From positions 1 through 64,000 of the forward strand of contig CANMTR010000008.1 in NCBI GenBank assembly GCA_947500825.1: 64,000 nt of DNA. Reading direction: 5' to 3'. Within the stretch, counting starts at the first letter, position 1, and every line of letters begins with the position of its first letter. Below the pieces are notes generated by a model, which did not search any database, was not told the DNA's origin, and worked only from the letters and a program-made list of their open reading frames with translations. Shown here piece by piece: positions 29,655-38,153 of the stretch. Source of the DNA: an uncultured Paracoccaceae bacterium (GTDB lineage: Bacteria > Pseudomonadota > Alphaproteobacteria > Rhodobacterales > Rhodobacteraceae). The position numbers and the translations under genes are program-made.

Positions 29655-31618
29655 CCGCGCGAGCGGCGCAGGATCAGCGCCAGGAAGTAGCCGCCCCCCA
29701 GGAGCGCGGCGATGGTGCCCGCGGGGAGCTGCATCGGGTAGAGCGCCGTGCGCCCCACCCAGTCGGAGGCGACCATGAGCCCCGCGCCCACGGCGAGCGA
29801 CAGGACGATCTGATCGCCCGCCCGGCGCGCGCCCAGCATCGCCGCCACGTGGGGCGACAGGAGCCCCACGAAGCCCACCGGGCCCATCGCCGCCGTCACC
29901 CCCGCCGCCAGCGCCGCGGCGAGGGCCATGAGGCCGGTGCGCACCGGGCCCACGGGCAGGCCGCGCGCCAGGGCGACCGCGTCGCCCGCGGCCACGAGCG
30001 TGAGCCAGCGGCGGAGCGCCAGGAGGGCGGCGGCCGCGAGCGCCACCGCGCCTGCCAGCGCCAGCGCGGCGGCGGGCGTGGCGCGGTAGGTGGAGCCGCC
30101 CATCCACGACAGGATCGCGATGCTGTCCTGGGAGCCGGTGGCGAGCGCGACCTTGACCAGCGCGTCGAGGAGCGCGGCGAGCGAGATCCCGATCAGCGCC
30201 ACGGTGGCGGGCGCGTGGCCGTGGCGGCGCGACAGGATCAGCAGGAGGGCCAGCACCGCCATGGAGCCCGCGAGCGCCGCGGCGACCCCGACGTCGAAGA
30301 TCGACGCGCCGGTCCACATGGCGGTGGCCACGAGCGCGAAGGTCGCCCCCGAGGACATGCCCAGGATGTCGGGGGAGGCGAGGGGGTTGCGGATCAGCCG
30401 CTGCAGGATCAGCCCCGAGAGCGCCATGCCGCCCCCCGCGGCGGCCGCGACGAGGATGCGCGGCCAGCGCAGGGACCAGATGAGCCCGTCGGGGCGCGCG
30501 AGGCGCCAGCCGTCCGCCCCGGGCGAGAGGGCCACGGCTGCGCCGAGCGCCAGGGCAAGGGCGAGCGCGAGCCCGGCGAGCGCCGCGCGGGAGGGGCGCG
30601 CCGGCCCCTTGGGCAGGGCGTAGCGGGCGTGGTCGGCGGCCGAGAGGCGGCCGCGCATCAGCACCACGAGGGCCGGCGCGCCCATGAGCGCGGCCGCCGC
30701 GCCGGTGGGGACGAGGTCGCGCGAGAGCGTGTTCAGCCCCACCGCGGCCGTGTCGGCCAGGAGGAGGAGCACCGCGCCCGCGGCGCCGGAGGCCGCGAGC
30801 TCGGCCACGGGGCGGCGCGCGCCCGAGCGGCGGGCGATGTTGGGTGCCACGAGGCCGATGAAGCCGATGAGCCCGGCCGCCGTCACCGCCACCGAGGTCA
30901 GGAACAGGCCCGTCCCCATGGCGAGCGCCAACCCGCCCGCGAGCGCCATGCCGCGCCCCTCGGCCGCCGCCGCGCCGAGACGCAGGAGCGCCAGGAGGCG
31001 CCCGAGGCAGAGGGCGACGAGGAGGCCCGCGCCGAGGCGGGGCAGGGACCACCACACCCATGTCCAGCCGTTCTGGCCCAGGTCCCCCGCGCCCCACACG
31101 AAGAGGTGGGAGATGTAGGGGCTCTCCAGCAGGACGAGGGCGCCGGCGACCGCGCCGAAGACGAGGTTGACGGCCATGCCCGCCAGCACCGCCTGCAGGC
31201 CCGACAGGCCGTGGAGGCCGGTGATCGCCACCACCAGCGCGAAGGCGCCGGTCGCGCCGGCCATGGAGATCCAGGCGCCGTGGGTGGCGGCGACGGCGGG
31301 CATGGCCAGCGTCGCGGCGACGGTGGCCAGCCACGCGCCGGAGGCCGCGCCGAGAGTGAGCGGAGAGGCGAGCCGGTTCTGGGTGACCTGCTGCATCAGG
31401 CTGCCCGCCACGCCCAGGGCGGCGCCGGTCAGGAGCGCCATGGCGATGCGCGGCAGGGTGGCCTGCTGAAAGCGGATCTCGGCGAAGGCGTCGGCCGGCG
31501 CGCCGGCGACGAGCGACAGCATCCGCCCCAGCCCCAGATCGGCCCCGACGCCCAGATGGGCGGCGAGGATCAGCGGCAGCGCCAGGGCCGCGAGGGGGGC
31601 CGGCCCGGGCCGGGTCAT
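29651..31618 (-). CDS. fhuB: Fused iron-siderophore ABC permease (FhuB type, two FecCD domains)
   Basis: A 655-residue permease made of two FecCD halves joined head to tail (about 1-320 and 330-655), each with around ten helices, as in FhuB. Motifs appear twice: LPRIAMALLTGAALGVAGSLMQ / WPRILVAAAAGGGMALSGLIL, and GFIGLVAPNIARR / GFVGLLSPHVAAM, the latter being the ATPase-contact loop. It should import hydroxamate-type ferric siderophores with FhuC and FhuD. It is the last gene of the operon and is separated from fhuD-like genes by 196 bases holding tandem repeats. Confidence 0.92.
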   Translation of the reverse strand: MTRPGPAPLAALALPLILAAHLGVGADLGLGRMLSLVAGAPADAFAEIRFQQATLPRIAMALLTGAALGVAGSLMQQVTQNRLASPLTLGAASGAWLATVAATLAMPAVAATHGAWISMAGATGAFALVVAITGLHGLSGLQAVLAGMAVNLVFGAVAGALVLLESPYISHLFVWGAGDLGQNGWTWVWWSLPRLGAGLLVALCLGRLLALLRLGAAAAEGRGMALAGGLALAMGTGLFLTSVAVTAAGLIGFIGLVAPNIARRSGARRPVAELAASGAAGAVLLLLADTAAVGLNTLSRDLVPTGAAAALMGAPALVVLMRGRLSAADHARYALPKGPARPSRAALAGLALALALALGAAVALSPGADGWRLARPDGLIWSLRWPRILVAAAAGGGMALSGLILQRLIRNPLASPDILGMSSGATFALVATAMWTGASIFDVGVAAALAGSMAVLALLLILSRRHGHAPATVALIGISLAALLDALVKVALATGSQDSIAILSWMGGSTYRATPAAALALAGAVALAAAALLALRRWLTLVAAGDAVALARGLPVGPVRTGLMALAAALAAGVTAAMGPVGFVGLLSPHVAAMLGARRAGDQIVLSLAVGAGLMVASDWVGRTALYPMQLPAGTIAALLGGGYFLALILRRSRG

Positions 31619-31654
31619 CGACCCCCCGGGGCGACAGGAGACGGGACCGCCGGG

Positions 31655-31761
31655 GCGGCGGTGGATATGGCCGCCATGCGAGCGGCGGTGGATCTGGCCG
31701 CCGGGTGAGCGGCGGTGGATCTGGCCGCCGGGTGAGCGGCGGTGGACCGGGCCGCCGCGGG
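31655..31761. repeat. 27-base tandem repeat array in the fhu operon
   Basis: Four adjacent 27-base units (31655-31680 diverged and one base shorter, 31681-31707 and 31708-31734 identical, 31735-31761 diverged) lie between the FhuD-like and FhuB-like genes. Each unit has arms CGGCGG and CCGCCG around an eight or nine-base loop, so each RNA copy can fold. The 196-base gap has no gene of its own; a reading frame through it encodes only low-complexity Ala/Pro repeats. Confidence 0.85.
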
Positions 31762-31814
31762 GCCGGCTGTACCTTGGGCCGCCGCCGGGGCGGCCGGGCC
31801 GGGGCCGGGGGGCG

Positions 31815-32714
31815 TCATCTGGCGAGCTGACCCAGTGCCTGAAGGAGCGCCTCCGCGTGGCGCTCGAGCGACAGGGCCCCGCCGTAGGACCAGGTGCGGG
31901 GCATCTCGGCGAAGCGGTCCGCGCGGATCGCGGGAAGGGCCTGCCACAGGGGCCCGCCCATGGCGGCGGCGCCGCCCATATGGGGCCGGATCGCCAGGAG
32001 TGCGCCCGCCTCGGCCGCCGCCAGGTCCTCCAGCGGGCGCTGGGTCACGCCCCAGCGGTTGGCGGGCGGGGCGATCTCGGGCGCGAGGCCCACGCGCCGC
32101 AGGGCGGCCACGGGGATCGAGTTCTCGCCGTAGATCCAGACCGTGCTCTCGTCGTTGAGGCGCACGAGGGTGGCCGTGTCCGGCACGTCCATCGCCGCGA
32201 TCTCGTCGGCGATGGCGTCGAGGCGGTCGTCCATGGCGTCGAGCCGGGCCATGGCCGCGTCCTCGCGGCCGAAGAGGGTGCCCAGGTTCAGGAAGATCTC
32301 GCGCGCGGCGGCGACGTTGTCGTGATCCTCGGCCCAGGCGTCGAAGACGAGGGTGGGGGCGATGCGCTCCAGCGTGTCGGCCTGCGCGGGGTCGAGGTCC
32401 GACGACAGGATCACGTCCGGCTCCAGCGCGGCGATGCGCTCGAGATTGGGCTCGGTCCGCAGGCCCACATCGGCCACGCCGTCGGGGATCGCGGGGTCGC
32501 CGACCCATTCGGCGTAGAGGCCGAGCTCGGGCGCGCCGGCGGGGGTGACCCCGAGGTCGAGCAGGTCCTCCGTCAGCGCCCAGTCCAGGGTGACGACGCG
32601 CTCGGGCGGCGCGTCGAAGGTCACCGGCCCGTCGCGGTCGGTGACGGTGACCTGGGCCGCGGCGGGCGCGGCGAGGGAGACGAGGCACAAGGCGGCGCGG
32701 ATCAAGGGGGTCAT
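31815..32714 (-). CDS. Iron-siderophore ABC transporter substrate-binding protein (FhuD type, copy 1)
   Basis: A 299-residue periplasmic protein with signal peptide 1-20 (AAPAAAQ). FhuD-like features: PPERVVTLDWALTEDLLDLGV, VGLRTEPNLERIAALEPDVIL, and NRWGVTQRPLEDLAA near the C-terminal domain. It delivers ferric hydroxamate siderophores to the FhuB-type permease. Its ATG overlaps the stop of the second binding-protein gene (ATGA, 32711-32714). Confidence 0.9.
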   Translation of the reverse strand: MTPLIRAALCLVSLAAPAAAQVTVTDRDGPVTFDAPPERVVTLDWALTEDLLDLGVTPAGAPELGLYAEWVGDPAIPDGVADVGLRTEPNLERIAALEPDVILSSDLDPAQADTLERIAPTLVFDAWAEDHDNVAAAREIFLNLGTLFGREDAAMARLDAMDDRLDAIADEIAAMDVPDTATLVRLNDESTVWIYGENSIPVAALRRVGLAPEIAPPANRWGVTQRPLEDLAAAEAGALLAIRPHMGGAAAMGGPLWQALPAIRADRFAEMPRTWSYGGALSLERHAEALLQALGQLAR

Positions 32715-33583
32715 CGGTCTGGGGCCATGGCGACGAGGGCGTCGGCCAGCCGGGCCGACAGGGGGGCGAGGGAGACGACGCTGCCGAAGGTCCAGGCGGG
32801 CTCGGCGGCGCCGAAGCGGCCCGCCGCGACGGCCGGGATCGCCCGCCAGAGCGGGCTGGCGTAGAGGGCGTCGCCGTCCTCGAACGGGTCGATCTGGACG
32901 ATGGCGGCGTCCGGGTAGTCCGCCAGCGCCTCGATCGGGGCCAGGGCGAAACCCCAGGGTCCGGGCGCGCCGGTGGCGGCCGGATCGAGCCCCATGCCCT
33001 TCAGCGCGGCCTCGGCCATGGAGCCGGGACCGTGGATGCGCACGGTGGTGGCCGTCATCAGGCGCACGGGCAGGACGGGAGGGACCTCGCCGCCCCAGGC
33101 GGCGCGGACGCGCGCACCGGCGCGGTCCATGTCCGCGTCGATCTCGGCCAGGCGGCGGGTGGCCAGATCCTCCTTGCCGAAGGCGCGGGCGATCTCGAGA
33201 TAGGTCTCGCGCGTGCCCGCGGCGGGGCCGCCGGCGGATCGCGCGACGATGCGGGTGGGGGCCACGTCCGAGAGGCGCTCGGCCATGTCGGCCTGCTGGT
33301 CGGAGCCCAGGATCAGGTCCGGCGCCAGGGAAATGAGCGCCTCGAGGTTGGGTTCGGTCCTGAGCCCCAGGCCGGCGATCCCCCGGGGCAGGGGCGGTGA
33401 GACGACCCAGGTGGCGTAGCCGGCCGGGTCGGCCACGCCGGCGAGCGGCAGGTCCAGGTCGGCCGCGATCTCGGCCATGTCCCAGGACAGGGCGGCGACG
33501 CGGCCCGGGGCGTCGGCGGGCGCATCCGCGCGGGCGGGCAGCGCGGCGAGCACCGCGAGGAGAAGGGCGCGCAGGAGGGGCAT
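32711..33583 (-). CDS. Iron-siderophore ABC transporter substrate-binding protein (FhuD type, copy 2)
   Basis: A 290-residue paralogue of the adjacent protein, with signal peptide 1-19 and the shared GLRTEPNLEALISLAPDLIL core; elsewhere the two differ widely. The second copy suggests a wider siderophore range for one permease/ATPase. Its start codon shares one base with the FhuC stop (TGATG). The longer frame to 34213 is a shadow of FhuC. Confidence 0.88.
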   Translation of the reverse strand: MPLLRALLLAVLAALPARADAPADAPGRVAALSWDMAEIAADLDLPLAGVADPAGYATWVVSPPLPRGIAGLGLRTEPNLEALISLAPDLILGSDQQADMAERLSDVAPTRIVARSAGGPAAGTRETYLEIARAFGKEDLATRRLAEIDADMDRAGARVRAAWGGEVPPVLPVRLMTATTVRIHGPGSMAEAALKGMGLDPAATGAPGPWGFALAPIEALADYPDAAIVQIDPFEDGDALYASPLWRAIPAVAAGRFGAAEPAWTFGSVVSLAPLSARLADALVAMAPDR

Positions 33584-34347
33584 CAGGCGATGACGGCGTG
33601 GGGCGGGTGCGGCGCGGGGCGCGACAGCAGATCCATCTGCACCCCCGTGAGGCGGGCGAGCACCTCGCGGTCGAGGAAGCGCCCCGGCGCGCCGTCGAAG
33701 GCCACGCGGCCGCCGTCGAGGGCCACGATCCGGTCGGCGTGGCGTGCGGCGAGGTTGATGTCGTGGAGGACCACGACCACCCGGCGCCCGGCGCGGGCGA
33801 GACGTCGCAGGAGCGCCATGATCTCCTCGGCGCAGCGCAGGTCGAGGGCGGATGTGGGCTCGTCGAGGAGAAGGACGGGGGCGTCCTGGGCCAGAAGCAT
33901 GGCGATCCAGGCGCGCTGGCGCTCGCCCCCCGACGTGTCGTCGGCGAGCTGGTCGGCCACGGCGGCGGCCCCCGTCTCGGCCAGGGCGCGCTCCACCGCG
34001 GCGTGGTCCTCGGGGCGCCAGCGGCCCAGGGCGCCGCGCCAGGGAAACCGGCCCAGGCGCACGAGTTCGCGCACCGTCAGGCCCGCCACGGGCGGCAGGG
34101 ATTGTGGCAGGTACGCCACCGCGCGCGCGAGGTCGCGCTGGCGGTAGGTGCCGAGGTCGCGCCCCTCGAGCGAGACGCGGCCCCGGTCGGGGCGGCGCTG
34201 GCGCGCGAGGCACGACAGGAGCGTGGACTTGCCCGAGCCGTTGTGCCCCAGGATCGCGGTCAGCGGCGATTGCCCCAGCGACAGGGCCGGCAGGTCCAGG
34301 ACCCGCCGCCCGTCGTGGTCGATGGAGAGGGTGTCGCAGTCGAACAT
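33583..34347 (-). CDS. fhuC: Iron-siderophore ABC transporter ATP-binding protein (FhuC type)
   Basis: A 254-residue ABC ATPase: Walker A GHNGSGKST (about 34-42), Q-loop AYLPQSLPPV, signature SGGERQRAWIAMLLAQ, Walker B VLLLDEPTSALD and the switch His in VVVLHDINLAARHAD. The sequence is FhuC/FepC-like. The ATG overlaps the receptor stop by one base. It powers uptake through the fused permease at 29651-31618. Confidence 0.92.
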   Translation of the reverse strand: MFDCDTLSIDHDGRRVLDLPALSLGQSPLTAILGHNGSGKSTLLSCLARQRRPDRGRVSLEGRDLGTYRQRDLARAVAYLPQSLPPVAGLTVRELVRLGRFPWRGALGRWRPEDHAAVERALAETGAAAVADQLADDTSGGERQRAWIAMLLAQDAPVLLLDEPTSALDLRCAEEIMALLRRLARAGRRVVVVLHDINLAARHADRIVALDGGRVAFDGAPGRFLDREVLARLTGVQMDLLSRPAPHPPHAVIA

Positions 34348-36440
34348 CAGAACCGCGCCGCGAGGGAGACGGTGACCTCGCGGCCGGCGCCGAAGTAGCA
34401 CTCGGTCGTGCCGCAAAAGGTCACGTGGCGCTCGTTCTCGAGGTTGGAGACGTTGAGCGCGGCCTCGTAGCGGTCCCACTGGTACGCGAGGCGCGCGTCC
34501 ACGAGGGTGGTCGAGGGGGTGCGCCGGGTGTCGGTGCCGTCCCACTTTTCGCCCGAGAAGCGGATGCCCAGGCCCGCGGAGAGACCGTCCAGCGATCCCG
34601 ACGAGGGCGCCCAGGTGCCCCAGAGGGACCCGAACCGGTCGGGGATCGTGGCGATGGTGAGGCCGTCCACGTTCTCGGTGTCCTGGATCGTGGCGCTGGC
34701 GTCGATGCCGAAATCGCCGAACTCGCGGTGCATCGACAGCTCGACCCCGCGGCTCGACGCCTCGCCGGTCTGGACCTGGAAGCCGGGGTTGTCGAGGTCG
34801 GACTGGGTGAGGTTGGACTTCTCCAGGTCCCACAGGGCGACGGTGTAGAGGTCGCGGGTGCCCGGCGGCTGGTACTTGACCCCGATCTCGTACTGCTCGC
34901 CGCGGGTCGGCTCGAACGCGTCGCCGTCGGCGTCCGCGCCCACGATCTCCTGGCGGAAGCTCTCGGCATAGCTGAGATAGGGGGCGAGGCCGTTCTCGAA
35001 GCGGTAGAGGACGGCGGCGTTGGCGGTCACCGCGTCGTCGTCGGCGTTGACCGTGGCATCGGTGAAGGTGCCGGCCGCCTCGCCCGTCTCGATGCTGCCC
35101 CAGCGCAGGCCGGCGTCGAGGTGGAGGCGGTCGTTCCAGGTGGCGCGGTTCTGGACGTAGAGACCCTTCTCCTCGACCGTGTTGGCGGGGGTGTCGACGA
35201 TGTCGATCTCGGGCGCGCCGGTATAGTCGGGGTCGAACGGGTCGATGGGCCGCGTCTCGCCGCCGAAGCCGGTGTCGCTGTCGTATTCGGCCTCGACATA
35301 GGTGGCGCCCAGCACGGTCTGCATGTCCCAGCCGCCGGCGCGCCAGTCGGCGGTGGCGTAGGCGTCGAGGCTCAGCGTCTCGAGGCTGTTGTCGGCCTCG
35401 TAGAAGGTGCGGTCGATGGTGCCGTCGTCGTTGTAGCGGGTGGGCAGGTTGGCGCCGGTGTCCCACCAGGCGTGGTCGTACTCGGCCTCGGCGTCGGTGT
35501 AGCGGGCGCGGGCGGAGAGCGACCAGGTCTCCGAGAAGCGGTGCTCGGCCAGGAGGGTGACGCTGTCCTGGCGGGTGTCGAAGCGGTCGAAGTCGGGCTC
35601 GCCCACGAACAGCTCGTCGGAAAGGTAGCGCCCGTTCGGGGCCGCGCGCAGGGACCCGTAGAGGGAGGCGAACTGGATCAGCGGGCTGCCGTGGTTCTTC
35701 TGGTGCGTGTAGAGGAGGGTCACGGAGGTGTCGGCGGAGGGCGTCCAGGTGATCGAGGGGGCGAGCGCCACCGCGTCGTCGTCGGAGTAGTCGACCTGGG
35801 TGGTAGCGTGGCGGGCGAGCCCCACGAAGCGGTAGCGCAGGGTGCCGGCGGCATTGAGATCGCCCCCCACGTCCACGCCCAGCTCGGCTCCCTCGGGGTC
35901 GGTGAAGGAAAGCTGCACCAGGCTGTCGCCGGTGAAGTTGGCCGCCGTCTTGCTCTCGGTGTTGACCACGCCGCCGACCTCGCCGTTGCCGTAGAGGCCG
36001 GACGCGGGGCCGCGCAGGACCTGGACCCTGTCGAGCAGGAAGGGCTCGGGCTTGGCGTCGTTGTAGAAGCCGTAGCGCGCGGGCAGGCCGTCGTGGAAGG
36101 TCGTCGGGCGGAAGCCGCGGATCGTGTACCAGTCGGAGCGGTCGTCGAGGCCGTATTCGCCCACCGCGACGCCTGGGGTGTAGCTCAGCGCCTCCTCCAC
36201 GTCCCCGGCGGCACGGGCGCGCATGTCCTCGGCGGTGACGACGCTGACCGAGCGGGGGGTCTCGGCGATGGGGGCGCCGGATTTCAGGAGCCGCCCCGTG
36301 GAGAGGTCCACCGTCTCTCCGGCGAAGCCCGTCTGCCCGGACTCGACCGTGATGGTGCCGAGGTCGAAGCTCTCCTGCGCGAGGGCGGGACATGCGGCGA
36401 CGAGGGCGAGGCCCGAGACGGCGAGGGGGCGGAGGATCAT
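34347..36440 (-). CDS. TonB-dependent siderophore receptor (FhuA-like)
   Basis: A 697-residue outer-membrane receptor: signal peptide 1-22, TonB-box-like DLGTITV, a plug domain (about 55-165: ETPRSVSVVTAEDMRAR, YTIRGFRPTTFHDGLPARYG, VQVLRGPASGLYGNGEVGGVVN) and a beta-barrel ending in Phe (VTVSLAARF). NLENERHVTFC and the final CYFG region match ferric-hydroxamate receptors, which keep a Cys pair there. It is the first gene of the minus-strand receptor-FhuC-FhuD-FhuD-FhuB operon. AAGGA lies about ten bases before the ATG. Confidence 0.92.
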   Translation of the reverse strand: MILRPLAVSGLALVAACPALAQESFDLGTITVESGQTGFAGETVDLSTGRLLKSGAPIAETPRSVSVVTAEDMRARAAGDVEEALSYTPGVAVGEYGLDDRSDWYTIRGFRPTTFHDGLPARYGFYNDAKPEPFLLDRVQVLRGPASGLYGNGEVGGVVNTESKTAANFTGDSLVQLSFTDPEGAELGVDVGGDLNAAGTLRYRFVGLARHATTQVDYSDDDAVALAPSITWTPSADTSVTLLYTHQKNHGSPLIQFASLYGSLRAAPNGRYLSDELFVGEPDFDRFDTRQDSVTLLAEHRFSETWSLSARARYTDAEAEYDHAWWDTGANLPTRYNDDGTIDRTFYEADNSLETLSLDAYATADWRAGGWDMQTVLGATYVEAEYDSDTGFGGETRPIDPFDPDYTGAPEIDIVDTPANTVEEKGLYVQNRATWNDRLHLDAGLRWGSIETGEAAGTFTDATVNADDDAVTANAAVLYRFENGLAPYLSYAESFRQEIVGADADGDAFEPTRGEQYEIGVKYQPPGTRDLYTVALWDLEKSNLTQSDLDNPGFQVQTGEASSRGVELSMHREFGDFGIDASATIQDTENVDGLTIATIPDRFGSLWGTWAPSSGSLDGLSAGLGIRFSGEKWDGTDTRRTPSTTLVDARLAYQWDRYEAALNVSNLENERHVTFCGTTECYFGAGREVTVSLAARF

Positions 36441-36471
36441 GTCCCGTGGTCCTTCAATGCTTACTTTTCAA

Positions 36472-36490
36472 GTCGGGTATTAACCCCGAC
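36472..36490 (-). promoter_or_regulatory. Hairpin/promoter-like region upstream of the receptor
   Basis: GTCGGG and CCCGAC with a seven-base AT loop sit between the SIP stop and the receptor start. On the minus strand, TTGACT lies 14 bases before TAATAC inside the same hairpin, a short-spaced promoter-like pair. No Fur, Irr or RirA box could be identified with confidence. Confidence 0.35.
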
Positions 36491-36502
36491 AAAAGAAGTC
36501 AA

Positions 36503-37549
36503 CTACCGATCGACCCAGTACCCGGCGACGGTGACCTCGCCGCGCGCCAGGCCGCGCTCCTCGCGCAGGCGGCGGCGGACGGGTCCGGCGCGGCGTTTCT
36601 CGGCGGCGAACCAGACGTGGCGCGCGCCCTCGGGGCCGAGGGGGAGGGCGTCGAGCGCGTCCTCCAACCGCTCGCCCGCGGCGCGCGACAGGCGGTGGAG
36701 CGCGATGCCCGGCGGCGCGGCCACCGGCAGCTCGCCCGCCCGGTCGGCGGTCTCCAGAAGGGCGGTGCCGGTGGTGCCCGGCGCGGCGTCCTCGAGGATG
36801 CGGGCGATCGCGGGGAGGGCCGTCTCGTCGCCCGCGAGGGTGAGGTGGCGCGCATCGGGCATCCAGCCGCCGCCCGGGCCCATCAGCCCGACCGCGTCGC
36901 CGGGCCGCGCGTTGGCGAGCCAGGCGCAGGTGGGCCCGCGCCCGTGGCGATAGGCGTCGAGGGTCATGCGCCCCGTTTCGGGATCGACCCGGCGGATGGT
37001 GTAGACGGCCACATGGGGCGCGTCCGGCCCGTCGGGCCAGCGCACCCGGCCCGAGGCGTCGACCCCGGGCCAGGCCGGCGGGCGGCCCCGGGGCGGCAGG
37101 ACGAGGCGCAGGTGGATCCCCTCGCGGGCGAAGGCGGCGAGGTCGGGCGCCTCGACCTCCAGCCGCCAGAAGGCGGGCCCGAGCGGCGCCACGCCGACCA
37201 CGCGCCCGGCGCGGAAATTGGGCGGCAGGTCGCGCTCGGGCAGGGCGTCGGACCAGGCGAGACCGCCCAGGAGCGCGGCGTCGACCCCCTCGATCCGGGC
37301 GACGACGGATTCGCGCAGCATGAAGGCGTTGGCCTCGGTCGCCGCGGAGATGCGGATATGGAGCGCGCGGTCGTTCGCGCGCAGGCGGATGCGCCCGATC
37401 CCGGTGTCGAGCTCCACCCGGCCGGGGCTCTCGGCGTGCACGGGCTGGTCGTATTCGCGCGCGGTGGCGACCACGTGGTCGAGAAGCGCCCCGGCCCGGG
37501 CGGTATCGAGGCGGCCGGTGACGTCCGGGTGGGTCGGGGTTGTCAGCAT
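36503..37549 (-). CDS. Siderophore-interacting ferric reductase (SIP) fused to DUF2218
   Basis: A 348-residue protein. Residues about 10-95 match DUF2218 (HAESPGRVELDTGIGRIRL), and the rest is a flavin reductase-type SIP domain: FAD-binding GIHLRLVLPPRG, MTLDAYRHGRGPTCAWLANARPGDAVGLMGP and the NAD(P)-side AGDETALPAIARILED. SIPs reduce iron from imported ferric siderophores in the cytoplasm. The fused DUF2218 is often a separate protein or N-terminal extension; its role is unknown. Gene order upstream of the receptor supports a shared iron regulon. Confidence 0.9.
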   Translation of the reverse strand: MLTTPTHPDVTGRLDTARAGALLDHVVATAREYDQPVHAESPGRVELDTGIGRIRLRANDRALHIRISAATEANAFMLRESVVARIEGVDAALLGGLAWSDALPERDLPPNFRAGRVVGVAPLGPAFWRLEVEAPDLAAFAREGIHLRLVLPPRGRPPAWPGVDASGRVRWPDGPDAPHVAVYTIRRVDPETGRMTLDAYRHGRGPTCAWLANARPGDAVGLMGPGGGWMPDARHLTLAGDETALPAIARILEDAAPGTTGTALLETADRAGELPVAAPPGIALHRLSRAAGERLEDALDALPLGPEGARHVWFAAEKRRAGPVRRRLREERGLARGEVTVAGYWVDR

Positions 37550-37551
37550 GG

Positions 37552-37611
37552 CGGAAATCCGACTAATTTCATCGTGCTCCGGTATCTCCCCCTCCGTGTG
37601 GCGGATTTCCG
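37552..37611. promoter_or_regulatory. Paired near-palindromic sites between SIP and the exb operon
   Basis: CGGAAATCCG (37552-37561) and its reverse complement CGGATTTCCG (37602-37611) are exactly 50 bases apart in the divergent region (37550-37730). Spacing near five helical turns suits paired binding of one regulator controlling both the SIP and exb operons. CGGATTTCCG also occurs at 45829-45838. Confidence 0.4.
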
Positions 37612-37730
37612 GGGGCTCCGCAATCCCGATTAAAACACTTGACTATTCCGCTGGCCGATGGGAGGCGATGGCGACGATGCGCCCGTCCATCCGGCCGGGC
37701 CCCTGCCTTTTTCGTCGGAGGATGCGCCCC

Positions 37731-38153
37731 ATGCGCCGTTTCCAGATCGCCGCGACCCTGGCCGCGGTCGCCCTCGCCGGCCCCGCCCTGGCCCAGGACG
37801 ACGTTCCCGCGCCCGGCCTGTCGGTGGAGCTCAACGCGGCCCAGGACGGGCCGGGGGGCTGCACCTTGAGCTTCGTCATCGACAACGGCCGCGACGACGA
37901 CGTGGCCAAGGCCGTCTACGAGACGGTGCTGTTCGACACGGACGGCCAGGTGGAGCGGCTGACCCTGTTCGACTTCGGCACCCTGCCCGCGGGGCGCCCG
38001 CGGGTGCGCCAGTTCACCCTGCCGGACACTTCCTGCGGCGATATCGGGCGCATCCTTGTCAACGGGGCGAGCACCTGCGAGGCGGCCGAGGAGGGGGCGT
38101 GCATGGCGGGCCTGACCCTGTCGAGCCGCACCGGGATCGAGGTGGTCGGATGA
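37731..38153 (+). CDS. Secreted protein leading the exbB-exbD-exbD-tonB operon
   Basis: A 140-residue protein with a signal peptide (1-21, ALAQ). The mature part is predicted mostly beta and has four cysteines (GGCTL, TSCGD, STCEA, GACMA), probably two disulfides. The ATG at 37731 follows TCGGAGGAT. Its stop overlaps the ExbB start (ATGA, 38150-38153), indicating coupling. I recognise no named family; operon position suggests a periplasmic accessory of the TonB system. Confidence 0.8.
   Translation: MRRFQIAATLAAVALAGPALAQDDVPAPGLSVELNAAQDGPGGCTLSFVIDNGRDDDVAKAVYETVLFDTDGQVERLTLFDFGTLPAGRPRVRQFTLPDTSCGDIGRILVNGASTCEAAEEGACMAGLTLSSRTGIEVVG

Noticed and set aside
26739-31334. 1531-codon open frame on the minus strand
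   Set aside because: It runs antisense through five well-supported genes, has no recognisable domain and consists of low-complexity Arg/Pro/Gly/His sequence, as expected of shadows in high-GC DNA.
31655-31761. CRISPR array
   Set aside because: Units are contiguous with no spacers and no cas genes are in the window; this is a simple tandem repeat.
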